NCBI GenBank assembly: GCA_017546205.1
Contig: JAFYXJ010000021.1
Location: 1-64,000 of the forward strand
Direction of reading: 5' to 3'
Length of the DNA stretch: 64,000 nt
From: Clostridia bacterium
GTDB lineage: Bacteria; Bacillota; Clostridia; Monoglobales; Monoglobaceae
Shown: one piece after another, positions 16,725 through 27,181 of the stretch
Layout of the letters: every line of letters begins with the position of its first letter
How positions within the stretch are numbered: the stretch's first letter is position 1
Notes under the pieces: model-generated
The model's input: only the letters and a program-made list of their open reading frames with translations
Told to the model about the DNA's origin: nothing
Databases searched by the model: none
Translations under genes and position numbers: made by a program

Positions 16725-19700
16725 TTAAAACTGCAGTAAAACAGGACTGTGGGGATGAATGGTCACCGTATCTTTGAGCACATCGGTGCTTCTCAGTTCG
16801 GTAAACTCGGTTACATCCTGACCGTTTTTCACAACCTTTAAGGTTACATCCTTATCGGTTTCGTAACTCATAATGTGAACCAAAGTCTTGCCCTCATACT
16901 CGGTGGTAAACCATTCAATATTCTTCTGGGGTTTCTCTCCGGTTTTTACATCAATCAGCATGACATCGCCAAATCCCATTTCTGCAATCTTTTCGGTCAC
17001 GGTGCTGGTGGTATCTGCGTTCTCATAGAGATAGTCAATCAGTTTTTGATCGCGGGGATGCTTATACTCATCATAGTAGAAGCTTTCTTCTCCTGTAATC
17101 AGCAGTTTTCCGCCGTTATCCACATACTTCTTGATTTCATTCATCATTCTGTCATCCAGATGGGATGCAGCAGGCACAATCACCAGTTTGTACTTGTGGA
17201 TATCTTCCGGTTTGGAATCAATCACAAATCTTGCCATCTGTCCGTTGAAGACTGTTTCTTCGTAAGCATTGATACAATTACTCATGTGCTTATTATAGTT
17301 AAAGGTCAGTGCCGTTCTGGAATATATCACAGCGATCTCCGGCTCCACCTTGTGGAATGCGGCTACCTCTTTTCCCAGTCGGTTCAGGTCAAAGGAGGTT
17401 CTTGCCACGTCCGCTGCAATCTCAGGACGGTTTCTTCCGTTGGTTCCGTCAAAGGCGGCTGTTTCTCTTACATCTTCCCATAGCCAGAGAGCGGAAGCGG
17501 TTCTTCCGCGGATGGCACCGGACCACAAGTCACCGCCTACATAATTTTTAAGCAGGTCGTAAGCGTCGTCGCTCTCATATATACTCTTTCCATCGGGTAT
17601 AGAATGATGTTCGGTATTGAACGCCGGCTTGTTGCCCATGGACCGTTGGAAATCATGCCACGCCATGATGTTCAGCAGGGAATTTTCCATAGATCCAAAG
17701 GTGGGCAGGTTATCGTTTCCGTTGATATCGGTAAACTCTGCCATCAGCTCATAGTCATTACCGCGGTCAATCTGAGCGGTGGGACTGTAGTACGCAATGT
17801 ACTTTGCAAAGGTCTTGATGCCGGGAATATTCTTTTTGATGATATCATTCATTTTTTTATGAAATCCCGTCAGAAGCCTATCATTAAAATTGAGATAGTC
17901 ATTGGAAAGGGGGGTTCCATCCGGGCCTTGCGTCATGGGGACTTCATCAAAACTGTTGTAATCGGTGCCTAAGTTTTCATTCAAGTCCTCGATGGTGTCA
18001 TAAATACCCATCAAGTATTCCTTCCAAAGGGGCTTATAATGCCCACTGATATCGTTGCCATACACACGGCTCTCATTGGTCATGTCACAAACATGCACGC
18101 TATTATACTTTGCAATCAAATCGCCCATAATTTGGGACACAACATCTACCAATTTCAGCGGTGTAGGATGGTCAACGGCAAAGGGCAGAAACTTGGGTTT
18201 TACCGCCTCAATTTCAGGTTCCAGTTCGCGGATAAACATGGGCATATGAGACACACCGGGCATCCAGCCAATCTGAATGTTATGCTTTTCTGCCTCGGCT
18301 AAAATCTGTTCCCATTTCTCAACAAATTCCCAGTTGATGTACCACTCATCTTCCTCCCCGATTTTCCGTTCCAGTTCAGTACGATAAGGAGGATTGTCAT
18401 CAAAGGAACCATTTTTTGCAAGATTGATATCGGTACCTTTTTCGTAGACATAGATATCATCAATCCAGCATTCCTCAACGCTGCCGCCCAGATTTACCAA
18501 CAACCAGAACATTTCGTCGGTTGCATTGGTGGTGGTTTCGTATTCATAACTCTTCCAGTCGGAGGAATCGGGGATTGCAGGTCTGGTCTGTCCCCAGTTC
18601 TGTCTTGCAAAATCCACCCACGCCTGACCGCTGGTGATACCCTTGCCTTTTGCCTTGTAACCAAAGACATAGGTGGTGTTGGGTTTTACCGGAATCTCCT
18701 GCCGGAGTTGGAGAAATATATTATTAACCGGTTCTGCCGCCTTTTGCATTTTGATGGAATATTCACCCGATGCGGCATCTTCCTTGGTCTGATGGATAGA
18801 GCCTGTACTCTCTCTGTTGACATAATGGGTCCATGCGTTACCCCGGATAGGCGAAATCATATCCCACATCAGCATCTCAATCTGGGTAAAGCTTGCCCCC
18901 AGGTTGGAGAGCATCGCCATCTCGGTATGGGGGGTATTGAAGTGACCCCATCCAATTAAGAAAACCGGTCTTTCTTCCATCACGCCGTCGGTAATGGTCT
19001 GTCCGTAAATGGTAGGTCCATCAAACCGAAGGTCGGATGTCACATATCTTGGTACGCTTAACGGTTTTTTCTCACCGCTTAAGTATGCCTTCAGGGCTTT
19101 GGAACTTCTTTCATACAAATCGGTCAACACCTTATCCAGATGATACATACGCTGATAACCGCGTTTTGCGATGGATACATTGACCTCGTAGGGAATGTAG
19201 TCTTTCAGCATCTTACTGATAATGGTGTAATCGGCAACCTCATAGTCCACGCTCATACCCTTTTGCTGACATTGGTAAATCAAATCTTTCAATTCTGCTT
19301 CCCAGTCTGCAAGACGGTCCATAAATTCCTTGAATTCCGGTTCGCTGTACACCATTTTGGTCTTTACCGTGCAATCTTTTTCCATAACTTCGCCGTTGTT
19401 TTCAATTTTAATGGTGTAGTTGATGTTTTCTCTTCCGGTCGCCTTTACCATGGTGGCAAAGTTCTTTTCCTCCCCGGGTTTTATGGTTACTGTTCGTTCA
19501 AAGTTCAGTTCCGGAATGGAAACCTTGACTGTCTGATCCTTGCCGGAGGAATTCAAAATGTTCACCTTGGTAGCCTCTTCGGTGCCGATAGTCATGTTTC
19601 CGGGGATACCCAAACTATATTCTACCTCACCAACCGGTTTCCAGATATATAGGAACTTATGCAAATCAGCGCTTTTTACCATAACAATACCATTGGTGAT

Positions 19701-20816
19701 ACTCAGCGCCAGCATTCTTCCATTCCCGTCATTGTTATTGACAGTAGCGTTAAACTTCAGCGTTCCCGGTACCTCGCCATTAAAACCGATATCCCAGGGA
19801 ATTGCACCCTCATACCGGGTTTTGTTTCCCTCACGGGTAACGGCAGCGTCAAAATCCTCACCGTTCGCCTTGCGGATTTTGTTCTCTGCCTCATCAAAAG
19901 CAATACCACGCTCAGTCAGTTTTCTCAGGGCAACTGCCTCTGCCTGAGAAAAAGCAAACTGCAAACTGTCACCCTGCCAATAGGTACCGGTGGTATAATG
20001 AACATCATCGGTAACCTCAACTGCAAAATACAAATTTTCATCATCGTACGCCAGACGGATATTACTCTTAATCAACTGACCGATAGGTTCAATCAGCCGG
20101 TCAAGGTAATGCATTTCCCGTGCCTCAATACCATCCCAATCGTCAAACTTACCATCCACTGTCATGGTCTTTTTGGAGGCATACAAATCTCTGTCATCAT
20201 CTGCCACCGGTTCCTCAACAACAACTTCTTCCTCCTCGGCAAAAGCATCTTTTACCACCGGTTCACTTGCTTCAAAATCACCGTTGGGAATCAGGTTGAC
20301 ACCGGGATTTTTCACATCATACAATTTGATGTTGTCAATCCACATCTGCTCATCCTCTTTTTTACCCGTAAAACCAAAGCCTACAGCAAGATTGCCGTCT
20401 GCTGTTGCGGTATAGGTGCGCTTATACTCGGTCCAGTCAAAGGTCTTTGCACCGGTTACCAAGGGCATTCTGTCCCAGTTAAACCGCATATAGGAATCCT
20501 TGTCGGCATTGCGCATTTTTGCCGAAAATTCAATGGTAAAGGTTTGTCCCTTCTTTGCAGGAATATAATACTCTGTCCAGAAATAGCCTGCATTGGTAGC
20601 ATTGAGCTTTTTGGTATGGAGCGTTAACGACCCCTTACCCAATACCCCGGTGGAACCATCCACATAAATTTCAGATTCGGTGTAATTGTTCTGCCAGTAC
20701 CATCCCTCTAAGCTACCCTTGCTCATTCCGTTCAGGTTTGCATAAACCGGAACAAGAGAAAGGAGCATAATCAGGGTGATAAACATTGCTGTTACTCTTT
20801 TGAATCCGCGCATCAT
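16725..20816 (-). CDS. Secreted GH42-like giant glycosidase, type A (copy 1)
   Basis: Predicted secreted 1363-residue glycosidase. Order: signal peptide (1-26); CBM4/9-like beta-sandwich (about 30-170); acidic linker (about 190-210); CBM9-like domain (about 215-395, opening TVDGKFDDWDG); Ig-like and helical segments (about 400-590); then a (beta/alpha)8 barrel resembling GH42 beta-galactosidases. A second CBM4/9-like module (about 670-810) interrupts the barrel after its second strand. The proposed acid/base is E915 (MTNESRVYG) and the nucleophile E1069 (FNTEHH). A GH42-type middle domain follows (AVIYSRTAL ... KYKLVIVPAASHL), then a C-terminal beta domain. The start overlaps the type-B stop (ATGATG/TGA), so translation is coupled; the second ATG at 20813 is also possible. 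A beta-galactoside is likely, but specificity is unproven. Confidence 0.85.
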   Translation of the reverse strand: MMRGFKRVTAMFITLIMLLSLVPVYANLNGMSKGSLEGWYWQNNYTESEIYVDGSTGVLGKGSLTLHTKKLNATNAGYFWTEYYIPAKKGQTFTIEFSAKMRNADKDSYMRFNWDRMPLVTGAKTFDWTEYKRTYTATADGNLAVGFGFTGKKEDEQMWIDNIKLYDVKNPGVNLIPNGDFEASEPVVKDAFAEEEEVVVEEPVADDDRDLYASKKTMTVDGKFDDWDGIEAREMHYLDRLIEPIGQLIKSNIRLAYDDENLYFAVEVTDDVHYTTGTYWQGDSLQFAFSQAEAVALRKLTERGIAFDEAENKIRKANGEDFDAAVTREGNKTRYEGAIPWDIGFNGEVPGTLKFNATVNNNDGNGRMLALSITNGIVMVKSADLHKFLYIWKPVGEVEYSLGIPGNMTIGTEEATKVNILNSSGKDQTVKVSIPELNFERTVTIKPGEEKNFATMVKATGRENINYTIKIENNGEVMEKDCTVKTKMVYSEPEFKEFMDRLADWEAELKDLIYQCQQKGMSVDYEVADYTIISKMLKDYIPYEVNVSIAKRGYQRMYHLDKVLTDLYERSSKALKAYLSGEKKPLSVPRYVTSDLRFDGPTIYGQTITDGVMEERPVFLIGWGHFNTPHTEMAMLSNLGASFTQIEMLMWDMISPIRGNAWTHYVNRESTGSIHQTKEDAASGEYSIKMQKAAEPVNNIFLQLRQEIPVKPNTTYVFGYKAKGKGITSGQAWVDFARQNWGQTRPAIPDSSDWKSYEYETTTNATDEMFWLLVNLGGSVEECWIDDIYVYEKGTDINLAKNGSFDDNPPYRTELERKIGEEDEWYINWEFVEKWEQILAEAEKHNIQIGWMPGVSHMPMFIRELEPEIEAVKPKFLPFAVDHPTPLKLVDVVSQIMGDLIAKYNSVHVCDMTNESRVYGNDISGHYKPLWKEYLMGIYDTIEDLNENLGTDYNSFDEVPMTQGPDGTPLSNDYLNFNDRLLTGFHKKMNDIIKKNIPGIKTFAKYIAYYSPTAQIDRGNDYELMAEFTDINGNDNLPTFGSMENSLLNIMAWHDFQRSMGNKPAFNTEHHSIPDGKSIYESDDAYDLLKNYVGGDLWSGAIRGRTASALWLWEDVRETAAFDGTNGRNRPEIAADVARTSFDLNRLGKEVAAFHKVEPEIAVIYSRTALTFNYNKHMSNCINAYEETVFNGQMARFVIDSKPEDIHKYKLVIVPAASHLDDRMMNEIKKYVDNGGKLLITGEESFYYDEYKHPRDQKLIDYLYENADTTSTVTEKIAEMGFGDVMLIDVKTGEKPQKNIEWFTTEYEGKTLVHIMSYETDKDVTLKVVKNGQDVTEFTELRSTDVLKDTVTIHPHSPVLLQF

Positions 20817-23800
20817 TCTACCTCCAATGTAATATTTTTATTTACGGCAAGCGGAGTCAATGTTTCCATATCCCAATCCGCTGCCATCAGTCTCCATTTG
20901 CCACTTGTCAGTTCAGGAATCTCAATTCTGCCTGAATCGATGCTGACTTTTACAAGGGCATCATCGTGATAGAGTGCCAGAATCAGAGTTCCCTCTGTTT
21001 GTGCGTTGCACTGTATCACACCGGATTTTATTGTTTTGATATTTTTTTCAAGAACTGTACCATTTGCATTCACCAAATCCAAGGAATACCGTTCAACCGC
21101 AATCAGCATAGGCTGATAGGGGTTTACCTCCAGTACCTCGCCATAGGTTCTACCGGTACGCAAATCGGTCATGCCGGATATCTCTGTTCCATGATGTAAA
21201 AGGTTCAAGGATACCGCGTTTTCCATATCATAATTCATGATATGAACCAAGTATTTGTCTTCATACTCCGTATAGGACCATTCAATCAATTCAGGTGTTT
21301 TTCCGGTAGCAGAATCCAACAGCTGTATCTCTGTCAGTCCCATTGCCTGAATTTTCTCACCAACTGTGTGAGTGGTGTCAGCATTTTGATAAATATAATT
21401 TACTGTACTTGCACTGGCTGCCTTTCTGTGTTCGTCATGCTTTAAGACATTCCTGCCAAGGAGCAGTACCTCACCGCCACCCTCGATATATGCTTTCACA
21501 TGATCCAGTGTTTCTTTTTTCACATACGTTGCACCGGGAACAATCAGTAAATCATACTTGTTCATGGTTTCCGGGTTGCTGTCGGTGACAAACCTTACGC
21601 TTTGTCCGTTAAAGAGTGCGGATTCATACGCATCCACCACAGAGGTTGCGTGACCTTCATCATAGACAAGACTGGTTCTGGAATACAGAATGCCCACCTT
21701 TGCCTCTGCCTGCTGAAGAGCCGTTACCTCATGGGAAAGACGATTCAAATCAAAATTGGTCTTGGTTGCTGCCGCCACCATCTCCGGTCGTTTATCTGCG
21801 TCGGTGTTATTAAAGGCGCCGGTGGTTCGTACATCCTCCCACAACCAGAGAATGGAAGTGTTTCTGCCATGGATGGCACCATTCCACAAATCGGAGGTGA
21901 GATAGTCTCCCACAATATCTCCGGTTACGGTTATCCCCCCATCTGGGAAAGTGTGATGCTCAGTATCCCAGACAGGTTTGTCTGCCATAGACCGCATCAA
22001 ATCATACCATCCCATCCGGTTGAGCAACGTAAAATCAGTACCAAAGGTGGAAACTGCATCACAGCCATTGATATCCATCAAATCCGCCATGGGCTCATAG
22101 TCGGTTCCACGGATAAACTGATTCCAGTAATTCTCGGAAAAATATCCAATATACTTTGCATAGACTTTTACATCAGGGCTATATTTTTTGATGGTTTCTG
22201 CAAGGTAGGTATGGAAATCAGCCAGAATGGAATCGTTAAACCGGATGTATTCATAATACAACGGTCCACGATAATAGCCAATCCATCCGTCCGGCCAACC
22301 TACATCCTGAAATGCAGTATAACCGGTCCCCAATGCCTGATTCATAGCAGTAACCGTTCCGTACTTATCTTTCAGGTACTGGTGCCAAAGCGGCTTGTAG
22401 TGGTCATTGGCATTGGCATAGACCTTTGGCTCATTGGTCAGGCAAATGGAATTGATTGCCTTGCTGTCATTGACGTAAGGTTCCATCAGTTGTGCAAACA
22501 AATCCAGTACAGTCCGCACCTTCTCATTATCCAGTGCATAGGGCAGGAAATACGCCGAAGCCGCTGTCATTTCCGGATCGGTTGCAAGAACATAATCGGG
22601 GATGAACGCACTGCCCAACGGGAAGTCAATCATCATATTGTTCTGCTCTGCCCAACGGATTCTTTCCTCAAGTTCCGCCAACTTATCCCATTTGACATAA
22701 CAGCCAAACTCTGCAAGCCCTTTTTCTATATCATTCATGGGTTTTTCCGTATCAAAATTGCCGTTGACTGCAAGATTGATGTCGGTTCCCTTTTCTTTCA
22801 AATACAAATCATCAATATATGCCGCATCTACGGTGTCGCATAAATAAATAAGAATCTTATAAATCGGGTCAGAAGTTCCGGTTCTGATTTCATATTCATG
22901 ATTGACCCAATCATTGGAATTGGAAATCGCAAACCGATTCTTGCCCCAGTCATTCACTGCAAAATCCACCCATACAGAATTGTCGGATACAATACCCTTT
23001 GCTTTGGATTTGAATCCAAGAACATAAGTAGTGTTGGGTTTGACCGCAACCTCTTGATTGATAATACGGTAAAGTCTACCCTCTGCCGGTGTAGATTTGC
23101 TCAGTTTCATTGCATAGGAACCGGAGGTTTTTTCTTCTGTTGTGGTACCGATATAGCCGTCACAACTGTTATAGACCACCAGGTTCCATCCACCACCCCG
23201 AATGGGTGATAAATACTCATTCATATTGACTTCTGTCTGGGTGATATTCATCCCCAGTTTATCCAACAAATCCGCTTCCAGAATCGGGGTGTTAAAGAAT
23301 CCCCATCCGGTCAGGAATACCGGTCTGTTTTCTGTGCTGCCGTTTACATCCATATCGGCATACATGACAGAACCGTCAAAGGTCAAGGAATCATTCAACT
23401 TGAAACGCGGTACTGCATAAGGTGTTTTATCCTTATTGAGGTACCCCTCCAGATTATCTCTTGCTTCGGTGAAAATCTTGGTCAATTCGATATCATAACG
23501 TTCCAGGTTGGAAGTATCCCCCAATGCAGCCTCATTGGCTACATAAGTAATAAATTTGTTAATAATTTCCCGATACGCCGTTTCGTAATCGTTGGAAATC
23601 CCTGCATCTTCACATTCTGCAAGAAGGCCATCCAGAATTTCTACATAATGGGCCAACTTCGTATTCAGTCTTTGTGCCGGTGTCTGTTCCTCATCCAAAA
23701 GGGTAATTGTCTCATCAACTGCAAAGGGAACCGAAATCGTGTAAGCATCTCCTGCCCACAGATATAATTGATACTCCCCCGGGGCAATCTTAAACCGGAA

Positions 23801-24328
23801 AGAAAACTCACCGTTCTCATTTCCCTTGGTTGCCGCAATTCCCTTAAGCCCTTCTTCCAAAGAAAGGGTAGGATTCATGATACGCAATGCCACATCCTTG
23901 TTGATTGCATTGTTGTGAGAACCATTTAACAACACGGCATCCTTGATAAAGGAAACATCTTTGATCTGATACCCCGCATTGTTTGTAAACAATCCGGCAA
24001 GTCCGGTCAAATCCAGAGAAAATTCCAGTTTTTCTCCATTTGTGGCAGAAAGAGTCATATCGTATGCCCCATACGTCACAGGGAACTTTAGTTCAAAGCA
24101 CTCATCTTCTCCTGTCTGGGTATCTTTGGTCAAAGTTCCCGCTCCGTCCGTGCTGAGACGCACCAGAACATTTGCCGCCTTGGGGAGTCTGCCCCGCAAG
24201 GAGCAGACTCCGTTTTGTACCTGAATCTGATACAGTTCAAAGCCTGTATCTTCGGTTGCCCATACCATAGCCGGAAGAATCGACACTATCATTGCTATCA
24301 GCAGGCATATACTAATCAATTTTTTCAT
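20813..24328 (-). CDS. Secreted GH42-like giant glycosidase, type B (copy 1)
   Basis: Predicted secreted 1171-residue glycosidase. Order: signal peptide (1-24, ending VWA); two beta-rich domains (about 25-215); helical segment (about 220-310); GH42-like barrel from RPVFLTGWGFFNTP, interrupted by a CBM4/9-like module; acid/base candidate E633 (CLTNEPKVYA); nucleophile candidate E790 (VWDTEHH); GH42-type middle domain (KVGILYSRTSL ... YDLLIVPGATYV); and an extra C-terminal domain of about 80 residues ending near DMETLTPL. Unlike type A it has no N-terminal CBM/CBM9 pair. ATG at 24328 is chosen because AAAGGA is eight bases upstream, whereas the ATG at 24337 overlaps it. It is preceded by a hairpin and followed, with overlap, by the type-A gene. 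Confidence 0.84.
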   Translation of the reverse strand: MKKLISICLLIAMIVSILPAMVWATEDTGFELYQIQVQNGVCSLRGRLPKAANVLVRLSTDGAGTLTKDTQTGEDECFELKFPVTYGAYDMTLSATNGEKLEFSLDLTGLAGLFTNNAGYQIKDVSFIKDAVLLNGSHNNAINKDVALRIMNPTLSLEEGLKGIAATKGNENGEFSFRFKIAPGEYQLYLWAGDAYTISVPFAVDETITLLDEEQTPAQRLNTKLAHYVEILDGLLAECEDAGISNDYETAYREIINKFITYVANEAALGDTSNLERYDIELTKIFTEARDNLEGYLNKDKTPYAVPRFKLNDSLTFDGSVMYADMDVNGSTENRPVFLTGWGFFNTPILEADLLDKLGMNITQTEVNMNEYLSPIRGGGWNLVVYNSCDGYIGTTTEEKTSGSYAMKLSKSTPAEGRLYRIINQEVAVKPNTTYVLGFKSKAKGIVSDNSVWVDFAVNDWGKNRFAISNSNDWVNHEYEIRTGTSDPIYKILIYLCDTVDAAYIDDLYLKEKGTDINLAVNGNFDTEKPMNDIEKGLAEFGCYVKWDKLAELEERIRWAEQNNMMIDFPLGSAFIPDYVLATDPEMTAASAYFLPYALDNEKVRTVLDLFAQLMEPYVNDSKAINSICLTNEPKVYANANDHYKPLWHQYLKDKYGTVTAMNQALGTGYTAFQDVGWPDGWIGYYRGPLYYEYIRFNDSILADFHTYLAETIKKYSPDVKVYAKYIGYFSENYWNQFIRGTDYEPMADLMDINGCDAVSTFGTDFTLLNRMGWYDLMRSMADKPVWDTEHHTFPDGGITVTGDIVGDYLTSDLWNGAIHGRNTSILWLWEDVRTTGAFNNTDADKRPEMVAAATKTNFDLNRLSHEVTALQQAEAKVGILYSRTSLVYDEGHATSVVDAYESALFNGQSVRFVTDSNPETMNKYDLLIVPGATYVKKETLDHVKAYIEGGGEVLLLGRNVLKHDEHRKAASASTVNYIYQNADTTHTVGEKIQAMGLTEIQLLDSATGKTPELIEWSYTEYEDKYLVHIMNYDMENAVSLNLLHHGTEISGMTDLRTGRTYGEVLEVNPYQPMLIAVERYSLDLVNANGTVLEKNIKTIKSGVIQCNAQTEGTLILALYHDDALVKVSIDSGRIEIPELTSGKWRLMAADWDMETLTPLAVNKNITLEVE

Positions 24329-24364
24329 GTTATCCATCCTTTCGGCTAAGGTTAACTTTTTCTG

Positions 24365-24391
24365 TATGCCCCCTTACGGGAAGGGGGCATA
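24365..24391 (-). other. Intercistronic hairpin without U tract (copy 1)
   Basis: TATGCCCCCTT / AAGGGGGCATA is a perfect 11-base-pair GC-rich stem with a five-base loop, between the multi-CBM gene and the type-B glycosidase gene. With no T run following on the coding strand it is probably an mRNA-stabilising or attenuating element. A hairpin occupies the same position in the second cassette (50626-50656). Confidence 0.75.
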
Positions 24392-24415
24392 CCCTTGTGA
24401 CTTAAATTTTCTCGC

Positions 24416-27136
24416 TTAAATTTCCAAAACTCTGTTAAGCGGCATCATGCCCTCCAGACTATCCCAGAGGAACGCCTTAACCTTGAGATTGGTTACATCG
24501 GTAAACTCGGGCATATCCATGATACAGCTGATCTTGGTTGCGCTGTCAGTTTCCTTAATGGTGATGACATCACCCAGTCTTGCCAACTTCAGTTCATCCC
24601 CATCAAAGAAACAGAGAATCATCTGACCGGTAAAGTTGTCACCCTTAGCATAGTTTGCAACCGTTGCTGTTGCAATGATGGTCTTTCCGCTGTCTACAGC
24701 GTTAAGTTCGGTAATCTCGGTTGCTGTGGTGATGGCATCATCAACCGAGTAAAGTTTGGTCACAGTTGCAGTATAGCCTTCTGCCGGAATGGTTGCCGGC
24801 TCAAAGGTAGATGCTGCGTCAGGCAGTACATTGACGCCATTCACTACAACAGATACGTTATCAATGTACAAATCAAGATCGGTCGCTGCAGGAAGAACTA
24901 ATGCAAACTGAAGGTTATTTGCAACTGATGTTACATTGACTGTCTGACTGTACTTGTACCAACCGTCTTTATCCGTAGGTTCAATCGTCAGGGTAGAAAT
25001 CGCAGGCTGTTTCCAGGTACCCAACGTGAACAGATTGATCTTGCTTGCATCACCTTTTACAATCTTAGCATACATTGTTACGGTATAGGAGCCTGCTTGG
25101 GTAATCAAATGTTTGGAGGAGAACTGGAATCCTTCTGCATTGTCCGCTACCGGAATCAGTACATGGGCAGAACGTCCGCCTGCATACGCCTCATCGGAGG
25201 ACAGTTTGATATAATTTTTGTACTGGTCATTGTTATGCTTGGTATCCGTACCCCAGTCAGCGCCGCCCAGGAAGGCTTCTTCAGCAGTTCCGGGAAGCAG
25301 AGCCTCAATCTTCTCTTCTCTGGTGAGGACTACTTCAAAGTCACCTGCCTCACCGGCGAGAAGATCAACATTATCAGACTGTCTTACAATGCTGACTTTG
25401 TCAAGATAAAATTCCAAGCCATCTCCGTACAGGATAAACGAAAAATCAGCTGTTCCGCCCGCTACCTCTGTCTGAGCTGTACCGATAGATACATACTCTA
25501 CCCATCCATCACCTTTATCGGTTGCCTGCCATGCACCGGTATTGCTGAGCGGTGTTGTGCCATAACTTGTTTTCCACAAATCAAAGAATTTGATATTGTC
25601 AGCACTTCCTACTACCATTTTTACATAAAGTTTTATGGTATAGGTTTCTCCTACAACAGGCTGTACAACTGTCTTTAATTGCATACTGTCTTGTGATGCA
25701 CCTTTCGTATATCTGACATGCAAAGATTTATCGCTTTCATAACCAACTGTCGGGGATACCATAATTTTGTGATTTACATTCTGCGGTTTCCCTGCAAGTG
25801 CCCAATGGCTTGCATTATACGCTGTTTCACCATCAACATCAGTAAAATCTACCGTGGGAGCAGCAGTTGGCGCCGGTGTTGCGGTGGATTCAGGGGCTGC
25901 AGTCGGCTCCGGAGCAGTTGTCGGTGCCGGTGTTGCTACAGGCTCTTCATTAAAGTTTGCTGCAAAGTAACTCAAAAGTTCACTATTGTCTGCTGTGTTT
26001 ACAATGCTAATCTTATCTACATAAATTTCAAGTTCTTCATAGGTTGCATAACTGCCGTCTGTATCAGTGTAGCACGCAAATGCAAACTCAATATTGTTTC
26101 CTACCGTTCTTTCAAAGGTAAACTTATACCATCCATCCGCTGCAGCTTCTGCATACTGTGCATTCACATCCAGTGCTTCTTGCGTATAATTACCAAAGCA
26201 TATTTTTACATTTGCAAGATTTTTTACATCTTTGGCATAGAAGGTTACTCTGTAGGTGTTGCCGGCGGTAAGATTTGTTGCGGACACAACCTGGAAAGCA
26301 TTCGCCGCATTTCCAGCATCGGAATTTCCGACAATGTGAAGTGCTGCACTGCCATCAACCCCAGCGCCTTGTACAATCTCAGCTGTTTTTCCGTTAACTT
26401 TCCAACCGGAACCATTCCATTTCCACAAGCCGTTTAAGGTAGAATCAAGAGTGGTGGTGGTCAGCGGTGCGCGGGAGGGCTCCGGGATTGCAGTCGACTC
26501 CGGAGCTACAGTCGGCTCCGGTGTTGCAACAGGCTCTTCGTTAAAGTTTGCCGCAAAGTAACTCAAAAGTTCACTATTGTCGGCTGTGTTTACGATACTA
26601 ATCTTATCCACATAAAATTCAAGTTCTTCATAGGTTGCATAACTGCCGTCTGTATCAGTGAGGCACACAAATGCAAACTCAACATTGCTGCTAACTGTTT
26701 TCTCAAAGGTGAACTTATACCACCCATCACCCATATCCTCTGCATATGATGCATTTACATCCAATGCGCTCTGTCCCCAATCTCCAAAACATACTTTTGC
26801 ATTTTGAAGATTGGTTACATTCTTTGCATAGAAAGTTACTTTGTAAGTATTATCTTTGGTAAGTGCTGTTGCGGACACAACCTGGAAAGAATTCGCCGCA
26901 TTTCCAGCATCGGAATTTCCGACAATGTGAAGCGCTGCGCTGCCATCAACACCGGCACTTTGCACAATTTCAGCTGTTTTTCCGCTAACTTTCCAGCCGG
27001 AACCATTCCATTTCCACAAGCCGTTTAAGGCAGAATCGAAAGTGGTGGTGGTCAGCGCTGCCGATACCAACATTACAGGCGTAATACTAAAGAGCATTAC
27101 CATTGCCAGTAAAAGTGAAATCATTCTCTTTTTCAT
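24416..27136 (-). CDS. Secreted multi-CBM protein (copy 1)
   Basis: Secreted, non-catalytic-looking protein of 906 residues. The signal peptide (1-26) is followed by four CBM4/9-like beta-sandwich modules. Modules 1 and 2 are near-identical (about 28-205 and 225-405, both opening LTTTT and containing NGLWKWNGSGWKV), joined by Pro/Thr/Ala linkers (PEPTVAPEST type). Module 3 (about 430-595) and module 4 (about 610-770) are divergent. A C-terminal domain of about 110 residues ends with FLWDSLEGMMPL. No SLH, LPXTG or dockerin motif is seen, so retention on the cell would need a partner. It probably binds the target glycan. An A/U-rich leader precedes it and a hairpin follows, as for its counterpart at 51035. 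Confidence 0.82.
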   Translation of the reverse strand: MKKRMISLLLAMVMLFSITPVMLVSAALTTTTFDSALNGLWKWNGSGWKVSGKTAEIVQSAGVDGSAALHIVGNSDAGNAANSFQVVSATALTKDNTYKVTFYAKNVTNLQNAKVCFGDWGQSALDVNASYAEDMGDGWYKFTFEKTVSSNVEFAFVCLTDTDGSYATYEELEFYVDKISIVNTADNSELLSYFAANFNEEPVATPEPTVAPESTAIPEPSRAPLTTTTLDSTLNGLWKWNGSGWKVNGKTAEIVQGAGVDGSAALHIVGNSDAGNAANAFQVVSATNLTAGNTYRVTFYAKDVKNLANVKICFGNYTQEALDVNAQYAEAAADGWYKFTFERTVGNNIEFAFACYTDTDGSYATYEELEIYVDKISIVNTADNSELLSYFAANFNEEPVATPAPTTAPEPTAAPESTATPAPTAAPTVDFTDVDGETAYNASHWALAGKPQNVNHKIMVSPTVGYESDKSLHVRYTKGASQDSMQLKTVVQPVVGETYTIKLYVKMVVGSADNIKFFDLWKTSYGTTPLSNTGAWQATDKGDGWVEYVSIGTAQTEVAGGTADFSFILYGDGLEFYLDKVSIVRQSDNVDLLAGEAGDFEVVLTREEKIEALLPGTAEEAFLGGADWGTDTKHNNDQYKNYIKLSSDEAYAGGRSAHVLIPVADNAEGFQFSSKHLITQAGSYTVTMYAKIVKGDASKINLFTLGTWKQPAISTLTIEPTDKDGWYKYSQTVNVTSVANNLQFALVLPAATDLDLYIDNVSVVVNGVNVLPDAASTFEPATIPAEGYTATVTKLYSVDDAITTATEITELNAVDSGKTIIATATVANYAKGDNFTGQMILCFFDGDELKLARLGDVITIKETDSATKISCIMDMPEFTDVTNLKVKAFLWDSLEGMMPLNRVLEI
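25870..27055 (-). repeat. Tandem DNA repeat encoding two CBM modules
   Basis: Two units of about 590 bases, roughly 27055-26465 and 26464-25870, are highly similar base for base. For example, the stretches near 25960 and 26550 share long runs such as AAAGTAACTCAAAAGTTCAC. This is a recent internal duplication of a CBM plus linker, and a possible recombination site for changing module number. Confidence 0.85.
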
Positions 27137-27181
27137 TTTAAATTTCTCCTTTTTTATATATAAATTTTATTTTTTACTAAT
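27137..27181 (-). promoter_or_regulatory. A/U-rich leader of the multi-CBM gene (copy 1)
   Basis: The 45-base gap reads on the minus strand AGTAAAAAATAAAATTT, ATATATAAAAAA, then GGAGAA. It is nearly identical to the gap before the corresponding gene in the second cassette (53948-53990), though little else between cassettes is conserved at base level. An unstructured leader that favours ribosome or RNase access is likely. Confidence 0.55.

Noticed and set aside
21602..22843. Long plus-strand open frame (413 codons) inside the type-B glycosidase gene
   Set aside because: Antisense to conserved catalytic motifs, with Cys/Ile-rich nonsense composition. Similar shadows occur under the other giant genes.
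16725..24328. Reading the giant proteins as cellulosome scaffoldins or dockerin enzymes
   Set aside because: No dockerin calcium-binding repeats or cohesin modules are visible; the CBM and GH42-like layout explains them.
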